Below, piece after piece: positions 1 to 8,261 of a DNA stretch of 64,000 nucleotides. The stretch is from the NCBI GenBank assembly GCA_963784425.1, contig CAWARM010000014.1, positions 62,001 to 126,000 of the forward strand. The letters run 5' to 3'. A model generated the notes under the pieces. It searched no databases, had not been told where the DNA came from, and saw nothing but the letters and a program-made list of their open reading frames with translations. The translations under genes were made by a program, and so were the position numbers. Source of the DNA: SHZL01 sp963784425 (GTDB taxonomy: Bacteria; Pseudomonadota; Gammaproteobacteria; Xanthomonadales; SZUA-36). Within the stretch, counting starts at the first letter, position 1. Each line of letters opens with the position of its first letter.

Positions 1-59
1 TCGTCCCCGGCCCGCGCCCCTGAGGGACGTCGTGAAGTTGCATGTATTCCAGATCTTGT

Positions 60-1655
60 CTACCCAGTAACTACCTTGTAGAGCTTGCCCCGCGGCAATA
101 CCTCATCCAGCATCACTCCCTGGTTTGACTGAAGACTGTCTCTGAGTTTTTTAGAGGGTGCAAGGATGAAGACATCGCTGTAGTGAGCGGGGATGGCGGG
201 TAAATCATCATCCGGAACGTACAGAATCTTGACCTTTTCGTCCAAACTATGGCTGATTGAAATCAGGCTGGTTGCTGATCTGGCTATGAGCAGCGGGCGC
301 TGGCTGCTGTTAATAAACTCCGCAACATCCACGTTGAAATGGCCAATGGATTTGTGCCACCAGGTATCGGCGTGGTGGAAGATGATTCCTGAAAGCACAC
401 CCATGCCAAGCATGAAGGCCAGGGTGCTTCTCATCGCGTTACGTCGCCATGTAACCGTCCCCAACAGGCCAGTGGCCAACCAGTACGCAATTGCGATCTG
501 AAGCCCGAGGAAACTCGCGGCCAGGTAGCGGTTGCCGCCACCCGAACGCATACCCCCGAAAATCAGGTCCGGTAGCGCCAGGCCCAAAAACGGCAAAATG
601 ATCAGGGGCAATAAAAACAGGCTGGTCTTCCGGACTGGTTCCCGCATCAGGTGTAGCACGGCGAAAAAAGCTGGAATCAGGGTCAGGGCCCTGAGAAGAA
701 ACGCGCCATAAACGGTTATTCCGGGCTCATCGATGTACTTCAGCGCATGGTTGGTATCCAGAAATAAAGCTGAATAGTTGTAGGCCCACATTCCAAGCAG
801 GTGCCAGATGCCCACTTCCTCCCCGGACCAGGAAACCCGGCGGATGGCAGTTGCGGAGTGAGTGGCCAGCACCCAGACCCAGGGGCTGAACAGGATAAGC
901 GCGCAAATCGTCGCTGCCGCAAAGCTCACCATCTCCCGCCTGCCAGGGCTTTTTTCGCGAAATTGGCGCAGAAAAGCCAGGCCAAAGACATAAACTGCGT
1001 GGGACAGGATGACCATGCAGAACAACAGATGGGTGTATAAGCCCAGGGCCACCGCCAGTGCGTACAGGCACCATTTCCATGCTTTAGGGGTGCGCAGTGT
1101 CCATAACAGGATCGCGCTGGCCAGGGCAATGGCCAGCATCCACAGAGTGTATGGCCTTGCCTCCTGGGAATACACGATGTGAAAAGGCGAAATTGCCACC
1201 ATCGCCACTGCGATCCAAGCCACCGTAGCCGAGCCAAACAACTCCAGGCACAACCAGAACAGTACGGGCAGAATGAGCAGGTCGGCCACCGCGGACAGCG
1301 CCCGCAGTGACCCAATCGAGTCGCCCATTAGTTCCGCCCACCCGCGCAGGGCGAGATAGTACAGTGGAGTATGCTGTGGGTCGTCCCTGACAATCCCCCC
1401 GAAGATGGCATGCACATCGCTGCCGGAGTCTATTTGCAGCAATTTCCGCAGTTCGCCAACCCCGATCTCCCGATTGGCCAGAACCGGCATGGATTCCCGC
1501 AAATCGTGACCTGAGTACCACAACGCAGTAACAATCTCGTCGTACCACAATAGTTTTTGATCATTGCGATCAAAGCGCAGATACGACCCAAAAAACAGCG
1601 TGAACGCGACCAAAGCCACGGCCAAAAAAGGGCTGCTCCTTATTTCACTTGCCAT
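60..1655 (-). CDS. GT39/ArnT-like polytopic membrane glycosyltransferase
   Basis: The 531-residue product is very hydrophobic, with about ten membrane segments, and is likely an inner-membrane GT-C enzyme that transfers a sugar from a polyprenyl-phosphate donor on the periplasmic side. Residues about 37-41 (WYDEI) form the acidic motif in the first loop that is typical of GT39/PMT/ArnT proteins. A later segment 'YSQEARPYTLW' matches the second conserved patch of bacterial PMT_2-like proteins. I start it at the ATG at 1655, just before the first membrane helix. An in-frame start further upstream (1823) would lie deep inside the neighbour. The start overlaps the end of the upstream GT2-GtrA gene by 16 bases, so the two are probably co-translated; the pair would make and use a polyprenyl-phosphate sugar. 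The exact sugar is unknown. Confidence 0.8.
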   Translation of the reverse strand: MASEIRSSPFLAVALVAFTLFFGSYLRFDRNDQKLLWYDEIVTALWYSGHDLRESMPVLANREIGVGELRKLLQIDSGSDVHAIFGGIVRDDPQHTPLYYLALRGWAELMGDSIGSLRALSAVADLLILPVLFWLCLELFGSATVAWIAVAMVAISPFHIVYSQEARPYTLWMLAIALASAILLWTLRTPKAWKWCLYALAVALGLYTHLLFCMVILSHAVYVFGLAFLRQFREKSPGRREMVSFAAATICALILFSPWVWVLATHSATAIRRVSWSGEEVGIWHLLGMWAYNYSALFLDTNHALKYIDEPGITVYGAFLLRALTLIPAFFAVLHLMREPVRKTSLFLLPLIILPFLGLALPDLIFGGMRSGGGNRYLAASFLGLQIAIAYWLATGLLGTVTWRRNAMRSTLAFMLGMGVLSGIIFHHADTWWHKSIGHFNVDVAEFINSSQRPLLIARSATSLISISHSLDEKVKILYVPDDDLPAIPAHYSDVFILAPSKKLRDSLQSNQGVMLDEVLPRGKLYKVVTG

Positions 1656-2746
1656 GTATAGAATCTCGTGACGCCATAATTCCACGCCGTTCCGACCAGG
1701 ATGCCGGCAATGGCGGACAGGCCCCATGAAAACTCCCGGTAGAACAGCGTGCTTGCCACGCCCACATTGGCCACTGCCCCGAAACCGCAGGTGAGGGAAA
1801 AGGACACCCAGCCGGTCAGCCACTTCCAGCCGTGCAGCCGGACATCGCGGTAGGTAAAAAGGTTGTTGATGACAAAATTGGAGGTCATGGCAAGCAATGT
1901 GGCGATGGACTGGGAAACCACGAACGAAAGACCCGCCAGTTTCAGCGCCGCAGTGAGAATGGCGAAATGCACGGCTACCCCGAAACCGCCGACCATCAGG
2001 AAGGCGACCAGCCGGGGGGAAATGAGCCAGCCGAGTTTTTTGTCGATCAGGGTCATGGCCAGCGCCACCACGGCATTGGTATCGAGCTTACTGTCACCTG
2101 CCTGGCGCTGCCGGAACCGGTAGGGCAACTCGACAAAGCTGAGTGGGCGCGGCGATGACGCCATGATGTCGAGAAGAATCTTGAATCCTATGCCGGACAA
2201 GTTCCTCACAGTTTCTTCTACAACTTCCCGGCGCAGCATGAAGAATCCACTCATCAGGTCTTGCACCGGGATTTTAAGCACCCGCCGTGCGACTGTACTG
2301 GAGAATTCGCTGGACCAGCGCCGCCAGCCGGTGAGATTCTGATTGTTTCCCCCTTCGACCGAGCGTGAACCGACCACGAGATCCAGGCTGGACGAATTCA
2401 GGCGCTCAAACATCTCTGCAAGCAAGGACTCATCATGTTGAAAGTCTGCATCCATCACCGCAATGAAAGGTGAGCTGCTGCCCATCATTCCTTCGATGAC
2501 GGCGGACGATAAGCCGCGTCTTCCAATGCGCTGAATACACCGAACGTGCGCATCCGACCGGGCGATTTCCCGAACCTGTTCGGCGGTGCCATCAATGGAA
2601 TCATCATCAACAAAAATGACCTCCCAGCGGATGCCGGCCAGGGCGCGGTGCAACCGGGACACCAGTTCACGGATATTGCCTTTTTCGTTGTAAGTCGGTA
2701 CGACGACCGTCAGTTCGGATAATATTTCACTGGAAAGATTCGCCAT
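1640..2746 (-). CDS. polyprenyl-phosphate glycosyltransferase (GT2) fused to GtrA domain
   Basis: The 368-residue protein has two parts. Residues about 10-235 are a DPM1-like GT2 domain: VVVPTYNEKGNI near the start, the VDDDS nucleotide-binding motif, then MDADFQHDE as the DxD region. Residues about 245-368 form a four-helix GtrA domain. Such fusions make a polyprenyl-phosphate-linked sugar and are thought to help move it across the inner membrane. I chose the ATG at 2746, 10-15 residues before the first beta strand; the longer reading from 2818 adds a proline-rich stretch with no family match. It overlaps the downstream GT39-like gene, its likely user of the lipid-linked sugar. It is divergent from the GT39-like gene at 2827. 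Confidence 0.88.
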   Translation of the reverse strand: MANLSSEILSELTVVVPTYNEKGNIRELVSRLHRALAGIRWEVIFVDDDSIDGTAEQVREIARSDAHVRCIQRIGRRGLSSAVIEGMMGSSSPFIAVMDADFQHDESLLAEMFERLNSSSLDLVVGSRSVEGGNNQNLTGWRRWSSEFSSTVARRVLKIPVQDLMSGFFMLRREVVEETVRNLSGIGFKILLDIMASSPRPLSFVELPYRFRQRQAGDSKLDTNAVVALAMTLIDKKLGWLISPRLVAFLMVGGFGVAVHFAILTAALKLAGLSFVVSQSIATLLAMTSNFVINNLFTYRDVRLHGWKWLTGWVSFSLTCGFGAVANVGVASTLFYREFSWGLSAIAGILVGTAWNYGVTRFYTWQVK

Positions 2747-2826
2747 GGGTACAGGGTGTCCGGGAGCCGGTGCCGGCAAGTATAAGTCAGCGGCAAAGGT
2801 TGTGCGGCAGGTTCCCACGTAGCATC

Positions 2827-4452
2827 ATGCGAAATACGGGGCTGGTTAATACTGCCTGGTTGGTTGCAAAAGGGGTGAAATTGAAGGCCACCAATACGTT
2901 CGTACGGGTAGCTCTACTGGACAGAGGAATTGATCCCGCGCCGGGCTGGACTCGGTCCGACTACCTCATCATTGGCGCTTTGACCGCTGTCGCGCTGGCT
3001 TTACGAATTCCAGGCCTCGACCAGGGGATGTGGATCGATGAGCTCGCGACCTTGTACTCGTTCGTACGACTGCCTGCTATGGAAATCATCAATGCAGTTG
3101 GCGCGACGAATAATCATGTTCTTTATTCACTCATGGCGCATTATGCGGTGAGCTGGCTGGGAGAATTCGCCTGGACACTGCGGCTGCCTGCTTTGGTGTT
3201 CGGCGTTGCAGCGGTTCCCGCCTTGTACCATCTTGGGCGACAGGTTGCGGGGCGCAAGGAAGCGTTTCTCGTCGCATTGTTCATGACGCTCAACTACCAA
3301 TTTGTCTGGTATTCTCAAAATGCGCGGGGGTATACCGGACTGTTACTGGGAGCGGTGCTCGCCAGCATATTGTTTATCCGGCTGCTCGCCGCTACCAGGC
3401 CATCCATTGGATTGATTCTTGCTTACGCTGTGGTGGCGGCACTGACAGCCTGGATCCACCTGACAGCGGTTTTTGTTTTCCTGGCACATGGCCTCATCTG
3501 GTTGGTGCTGGCAAGCAAACCGAACCGTGAGGATCGGCATACTGCAGTTATGCCAACATTCATGGCCCTGCTTTTGGCAGGTTCCTTTACCTTGGCGCTT
3601 TACGCTCCGACCTTCTGGGTTGAACAAAATCAATTCGACGATGTTTCCGATGGTACCAGTGGTTTCATAGCGGAGTGGGAGGAAGACTCCGGTCACGTCC
3701 TTTCTGCCGCAACGACCTGGGTCCTGAAGGAATATGCCCAGGGCCTGCAGCGTTCTATCCCCGGAGGCTGGCCGGTGGTGGTGGTCGTGCTCCTGGTGCT
3801 GCTCACCGGCATCGTGTCCTATCTCAGGCAGAGCATGGCGGTTGCAGGATTGCTGCTGCTGCCGGCGCTGATCACCATTTTGGTGATTTACTCGCGCGGC
3901 GCGCTCTTTTTCCCCAGGTTCATATTCAGCTCCACAGGGTTTCTGATGCTGGTCGCGGTACGCGGGGGTTTCGTGACCACCGGGTTATGCCTTCCGTTTC
4001 TGTCCAGGCGGTCGGTACTGCTGATTGGCAGTTGCATAGCCCTGGCCGGCGCGATGTTGGTCCCGGCCGCGTGGAAACCCAAACAGGATTTCGCCGGGGT
4101 GGCTGAATTCATCGCGCAGCACCGCTCGCCGGGTGATGCCGTTCTGTGCATGGTCGGGGCACGTTTCCCCTTGCAGGTCTTCATGGGGATGGACTGTGAC
4201 GCAGTGTATTTCCTGTCTGAACTGGAACGTATCGAGGCGCGGCATGAGCGGGTTTGGATGATCTACACCTTGCCCACCCAGTTCGAGGCCCACACCCCGG
4301 AAATTTGGAAAAGAGTCCAGGAGTCCAGTGACTACGTGAAACTCAGGGAGTTTGATGGCAGCTTGAATGGCGGCGATATCATTGTGCTGTTGAAGTCGCC
4401 ACCACAGTCGGGAAATTCTCCGGCGCGGGAGTCCCGGCAAAGACCGGAATAA
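2827..4452 (+). CDS. GT39-like polytopic membrane glycosyltransferase
   Basis: The product of about 541 residues is a second GT-C type membrane enzyme. It has the first-loop acidic motif MWIDELATLY (about residues 67-76) and the later 'WYSQNARGYTG' patch, the same two landmarks seen in the gene at 60-1655, with some ten predicted helices between. The C-terminal 120 residues look periplasmic. The start is uncertain: the ATG at 2827 is used, a GTG at 2770 is also in frame, and an ATG further in could be used too. It is divergent from the GT2-GtrA gene and converges with the ABC ATPase gene with only 12 bases between stops. Two such enzymes in one locus suggest two different sugar transfers from lipid carriers. 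Confidence 0.75.
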   Translation: MRNTGLVNTAWLVAKGVKLKATNTFVRVALLDRGIDPAPGWTRSDYLIIGALTAVALALRIPGLDQGMWIDELATLYSFVRLPAMEIINAVGATNNHVLYSLMAHYAVSWLGEFAWTLRLPALVFGVAAVPALYHLGRQVAGRKEAFLVALFMTLNYQFVWYSQNARGYTGLLLGAVLASILFIRLLAATRPSIGLILAYAVVAALTAWIHLTAVFVFLAHGLIWLVLASKPNREDRHTAVMPTFMALLLAGSFTLALYAPTFWVEQNQFDDVSDGTSGFIAEWEEDSGHVLSAATTWVLKEYAQGLQRSIPGGWPVVVVVLLVLLTGIVSYLRQSMAVAGLLLLPALITILVIYSRGALFFPRFIFSSTGFLMLVAVRGGFVTTGLCLPFLSRRSVLLIGSCIALAGAMLVPAAWKPKQDFAGVAEFIAQHRSPGDAVLCMVGARFPLQVFMGMDCDAVYFLSELERIEARHERVWMIYTLPTQFEAHTPEIWKRVQESSDYVKLREFDGSLNGGDIIVLLKSPPQSGNSPARESRQRPE

Positions 4453-4464
4453 CCATTAAGTGGC

Positions 4465-5277
4465 CTACTCCATACCTGTGGCTTTGTGCTCAGCCACGAC
4501 CTGATCAGGGGCTCCATCCATTTCAATCCCGCCGTTGCGGATCAGGATGGCGCGGTCGCAGATTTCCTCGAGCGCATCGAGATCGTGGCTGACAAACAGG
4601 ATGGTTTTGCCACTTCGCACCACGCTGCGCATTTTTTCTGTACAACGACGCGCGAACTGCTCATCACCTACGGCCAGGACCTCATCGATCAGCATGATGT
4701 CCGTTTCCAGGTGGGCCACGACAGCGAACCCCAAGCGCATGAACATGCCACTGGAATAGTGCTTTACCGGTGTGTCGAGGTACTCATCGATCTCGGCAAA
4801 GCTGATGATTTCGTCCATGCGGGTTTCAATTTCTCGTTTACTCATCCCGAGAATTGCCCCGGACAGACGGATGTTCTCCCGCCCGGTGAGTTCCGGGTGA
4901 AAGCCAACACCGGCTTCCAGCATGCAACTGACACTTCCCTGGAGCCGGGCATACCCTTCGGTTGGCCGGGTAATGCGGCTAAGGATCTTGAGAAGCACGG
5001 ACTTTCCGGCGCCATTCTGGCCAACGATACCGAGCACCTCACCCTTGGCCACGTTGAAACTGACATTTCGAATAGCCCAGCGCAGATGCGCCTGCCTGGA
5101 AACGGAATGCAATGGCGGTTTGGCGTCAAACAGCTTTCGAGACAAGGCACGAACCGGTGCCTGGATGGCACGTTCCAGCAGCGCATGCATGCCCCGGTGA
5201 TCGATCAAGGGCAGCCCGCCAACCCAGTAGCGCTTACCAATCCCCTGAACTTCGATCATGGGCTTGTCAGACGACAT
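4465..5277 (-). CDS. polysaccharide ABC exporter, ATP-binding subunit (Wzt/KpsT type)
   Basis: The 270-residue ATPase has a Walker A GQNGAGKS, the signature YSSGM, Walker B IMLIDE followed by VLAVGDE, and the switch histidine in FVSHD. The VLAVGD form of the D-loop region is characteristic of the Wzt/TagH/KpsT family, which powers export of lipid-linked glycans with its permease partner. Compared with compact members it carries about 35 extra residues between RYWVGG and LRWAIRNVSF, near the N-terminus. It lacks the C-terminal carbohydrate-binding domain found in O-antigen Wzt proteins that recognise capped chains. Start at the ATG at 5277; a TTG at 5283 is less likely. It overlaps the permease stop by 11 bases, so the two subunits are made together. 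Confidence 0.9.
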   Translation of the reverse strand: MSSDKPMIEVQGIGKRYWVGGLPLIDHRGMHALLERAIQAPVRALSRKLFDAKPPLHSVSRQAHLRWAIRNVSFNVAKGEVLGIVGQNGAGKSVLLKILSRITRPTEGYARLQGSVSCMLEAGVGFHPELTGRENIRLSGAILGMSKREIETRMDEIISFAEIDEYLDTPVKHYSSGMFMRLGFAVVAHLETDIMLIDEVLAVGDEQFARRCTEKMRSVVRSGKTILFVSHDLDALEEICDRAILIRNGGIEMDGAPDQVVAEHKATGME

Positions 5278-6082
5278 CGGCAAATCGGTCCTCCTGCCAG
5301 CGGAAAAAGTACAGCCCCCCGAGCAACACGACGGCCACGACAGCTACGGAAAACAGACTGTACCACCCCAGTGCAGGTTGGCCCTCCAGAAATACCCAGC
5401 GGAATCCGTTAATGACCGTCGCCATCGGGTTGAGGTTGTATAACCATTGCCATTTCTCGGGTATGAGGCTTGCGGAATAGCCCACCGGCGAGATGAACAT
5501 CAGCACCTGGAGTACAAATGGCAGTGCGTGATAGACATCACGATACTGCACGTTCAGTGCCGACAGCCACAGGCCGAGAGCGAGTGCGTTCAACATGCTG
5601 AAGGCTACGAGAAACGGCAGAACCATAACCTTGAGTGTGAGCGCCTGTCCGTAGTAGGCCAGCATGACCAGCAGCAGCAAGAACGCAATCAGGAAATCCA
5701 CCAATCCGCTGACTACTGCTGAGATCGGGAATACCAGGCGGGGAAAATAAACGCGCATGATGAGGGTCTGGTTGGCAACCAGGCAGCTCGTGGTGGTATT
5801 GACGGCATGAACGAAATACAGCCATGGCGCCAGTGCAGACATCACGAACAACTGGTAGACAACGCCGTGGGTAGGCACCTTTACGATCCCGGAGAAAATG
5901 GCCACAAACACGAGCATGGTAAACAAAGGTTGCACGATCGCCCAACCGATTCCAACGATGCTTTGCTTGTAACGCACCTTGATATCACGAATGGCCAGGA
6001 TCTTGACAATCTGGAGATGCCGCCAAACCTCACCGAGCTCGAGGCGAGGCCAGCCGGAGGGTGGCTGGATCTCAGTGAGCAT
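5267..6082 (-). CDS. polysaccharide ABC exporter, permease subunit (Wzm type)
   Basis: The 271-residue inner-membrane protein has a short cytoplasmic N-terminus containing LAIRDIKVRYKQSIVG, the hallmark of ABC-2 type O-antigen/capsule permeases, followed by six predicted helices. A late motif, LYNLNPMATVINGFRW, is also conserved in Wzm/KpsM/TagG proteins. With the ATPase just downstream it should form the exporter for a polyprenyl-linked glycan made by the surrounding glycosyltransferases. Start ATG at 6082. The upstream 104 bases to the GtrA gene show no obvious feature. Confidence 0.9.
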   Translation of the reverse strand: MLTEIQPPSGWPRLELGEVWRHLQIVKILAIRDIKVRYKQSIVGIGWAIVQPLFTMLVFVAIFSGIVKVPTHGVVYQLFVMSALAPWLYFVHAVNTTTSCLVANQTLIMRVYFPRLVFPISAVVSGLVDFLIAFLLLLVMLAYYGQALTLKVMVLPFLVAFSMLNALALGLWLSALNVQYRDVYHALPFVLQVLMFISPVGYSASLIPEKWQWLYNLNPMATVINGFRWVFLEGQPALGWYSLFSVAVVAVVLLGGLYFFRWQEDRFADVV

Positions 6083-6186
6083 CGGCCATGCCCGGCGGCC
6101 GCAAGAGTAAATTTGTCATTTCGAAACTCCGCAAGAACAGGTGCCGATGAAGAATGGACTCAGGTCTCTACAGGCAAGAATTAGCG

Positions 6187-6636
6187 TCAATGTTGGAACA
6201 CAACAAATTTTCGGCCCAGAAAATTTATAAGTATAGAGGAAACCAACACCATCAAATAGACGAGATACTCGTTCAGCGGAAATTTCGCAACCAAATAGGC
6301 GCCCAGTGGTGTCCCGAGGAGAAATGCCGCTACTGCAAAGAAATAGAAAAGACTGATCTCCATCAATGGACTATGGCGGCCGGGTTGGAAAACCCAGCGT
6401 CGATTCAACATGTAACCCACGATATTTGCCAGACCAAATGCAATGGTAAAGGACCAGAAGAAATTCCATCCGCGCTGAACACCCTCCTGGCTGAGATCGG
6501 CAGGCAGCAGTGTCTCGTTCAGGGTCGAGAAAATGATGAAATGAATGCCCGTCCCAACGGCGCCTGCCATTGCGTACTTTATGAATTGGACAAAAGGTTG
6601 CGACTTGTTCTCGAAAAATCTTTGTACCTGGTTCAT
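6187..6636 (-). CDS. GtrA family membrane protein
   Basis: The 149-residue protein has four predicted helices. It shows the GtrA signatures QFIKYAMAGAVGTGIHF near the N-terminus, VGYMLNRRWVF in the middle and NFLGRKFVVF at the end. GtrA proteins are thought to flip or help flip polyprenyl-phosphate sugars such as undecaprenyl-phosphate glucose. The gene is separated by 125 bases from the divergent GT2-methyltransferase gene at 6762. It looks more AT-rich than the ABC transporter genes downstream. It may serve either the GT2 half of that fusion protein or one of the GT39-like enzymes. Confidence 0.88.
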   Translation of the reverse strand: MNQVQRFFENKSQPFVQFIKYAMAGAVGTGIHFIIFSTLNETLLPADLSQEGVQRGWNFFWSFTIAFGLANIVGYMLNRRWVFQPGRHSPLMEISLFYFFAVAAFLLGTPLGAYLVAKFPLNEYLVYLMVLVSSILINFLGRKFVVFQH

Positions 6637-6761
6637 TTGATCAGCGCTTTTCTTTTGGTGAATTCTGTGCGACCTTGTTACGTTGAATATCCGGTTATCA
6701 CGATAGTTCGCCTGGTCGGTGATGAAGTAGTGCAGAGCTCAGCCCTGATTGGACACATCAA

Positions 6762-8261
6762 ATGAGCGAACAACGACCATTGAAGCTACTGATTTTCATT
6801 GTCGCATACAATGCAAGCAAAACTATTGCGAGCGTACTCGACCGCATTCCGAAGGACCTGAGCCTGGAGCATCAAGTTGAGGTCCTTATCATCGATGACT
6901 TCAGCTCTGATGACACATTCGAGCGCGCGAACACCCGCATTCAGGCAGGGTATTGGTGCAAGGTAACAGTTCTCCGAAATCCCGTTAATCAGGGCTACGG
7001 TGGCAATCAGAAAATTGGCTACCACTATGCAATCCGGAATGGGTTCGACATTGCCGCCCTACTGCACGGTGACGGCCAGTACGCTCCTGAATGCCTTCCA
7101 GCCCTTGTCGCGCCGTTTACCCAGCCATCGCCGCCGGCCGCAGTATTCGGTTCACGCATGATGGACAAGCTAAGCGCGCTCAAGGGAGGCATGCCATTCT
7201 ATAAATACATTGGTAACAAATTTCTGACCGGCATACAGAATCGCCTGCTACGCTCCAGCTTGTCAGAGTTCCATAGTGGATATCGTCTCTACGCCACAAG
7301 TGCTTTGCGCTCAGTGCCGTTTGATTTGAATACGAATGATTTTCATTTTGACACCGAAATCATTGTGCAATTGCTGTTTTCAAAGTTGAAGATCGTGGAG
7401 GTGCCGATACCCACCTTTTACGGTGATGAGATTTGTCATGTTAACGGTATGCGTTATGCAGGCAACGTAGTTCGTTCTTCGATCAAGGCCCGGCTCATTG
7501 ACATGGGCGTCTTTTTCGACCCGAAGTTCGACGTGAGGCCTTTGGACACCGGGAAGTATGTCAGCAAACTGGACTTCGCCAGCACTCACCTTGCCGCCTA
7601 CGAATCCATAACTCCTGCCAGCGTCGTACTCGATCTTGGTTGTTCTGAAGGCCACCTTTCCGAACGGCTTGCGGCTGAAAAGAAATGTAAGGTCTTCTGC
7701 GCAGACTTGGCACCCGAGCATTCCATTCCGGGATGCACTTATCAAATGTGCAACCTCAACCACGGTCTGCCCGACGTACCATGGGATACCGTGGACGTGG
7801 TCATACTGCTTGATGTCATTGAACATTTGAACGAACCCGAGCTGTTCTTGCGTCGGCTTCGGGACAGGCTCTCGGCCAATCGCAAAGTGCAAGTGTTCGT
7901 AAGTTCCGGAAACGTCTGTTTCTTCGTAACGCGAATGATGATGCTGCTCGGTGAGTTCAATTATGGCAAGCGCGGTATCCTTGATATGACTCACACACGT
8001 TTGTTCAACGGCAAAACCCTGAGTCGCCTGTTTCGCTATGCTTCGTACAAAGTTCTTGAAAAGCAAGTGATCCCCGCGCCCTATCCACTCGCCTTCGGCC
8101 TCAATGGTCTTTCGCGATTTATGTTACGGGTCAATTATTGGCTGGCGCGGATCATGCCGGGCCTGTTTGCTTATCAGGTATTGCTAAGGGTCCAGCCGAA
8201 TCCGGGCATTGATTGGCTTCTCGAAAGAGCCTTGGAGAGTAAGAGGAGTGAATTCGCGTGA
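6762..8261 (+). CDS. fused GT2 glycosyltransferase - SAM methyltransferase
   Basis: The 499-residue protein joins two catalytic domains. Residues about 8-235 form a DPM1-like GT2 domain (IFIVAYNASKTI, then IIDDFSSDDT, then LLHGDGQYAPE as the DxD-type region; FHSGYRLY resembles the acceptor motif of polyprenyl-phosphate GTs). Residues about 265-499 form a class I methyltransferase: motif I VLDLGCSEG near residue 287, LLDVIEHL near 351, and a C-terminal part like methyltransferase family 11/23. The GT2 domain likely makes a lipid-linked or transferred hexose, while the second domain methylates a sugar or lipid; that order is inferred. Its stop overlaps the start of the next membrane-protein gene (GTGATG), so they are coupled. 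Confidence 0.85.
   Translation: MSEQRPLKLLIFIVAYNASKTIASVLDRIPKDLSLEHQVEVLIIDDFSSDDTFERANTRIQAGYWCKVTVLRNPVNQGYGGNQKIGYHYAIRNGFDIAALLHGDGQYAPECLPALVAPFTQPSPPAAVFGSRMMDKLSALKGGMPFYKYIGNKFLTGIQNRLLRSSLSEFHSGYRLYATSALRSVPFDLNTNDFHFDTEIIVQLLFSKLKIVEVPIPTFYGDEICHVNGMRYAGNVVRSSIKARLIDMGVFFDPKFDVRPLDTGKYVSKLDFASTHLAAYESITPASVVLDLGCSEGHLSERLAAEKKCKVFCADLAPEHSIPGCTYQMCNLNHGLPDVPWDTVDVVILLDVIEHLNEPELFLRRLRDRLSANRKVQVFVSSGNVCFFVTRMMMLLGEFNYGKRGILDMTHTRLFNGKTLSRLFRYASYKVLEKQVIPAPYPLAFGLNGLSRFMLRVNYWLARIMPGLFAYQVLLRVQPNPGIDWLLERALESKRSEFA

Noticed and set aside
2770..2826. GTG at 2770 as start of the second GT39-like gene
   Set aside because: It would add 19 residues without any family match and no good ribosome site was seen; the ATG at 2827 is preferred, though not certain.
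6154..6765. Plus-strand frame of 203 codons over the GtrA gene
   Set aside because: Opposite strand of a clear four-helix GtrA protein; no motif in the plus-strand reading.
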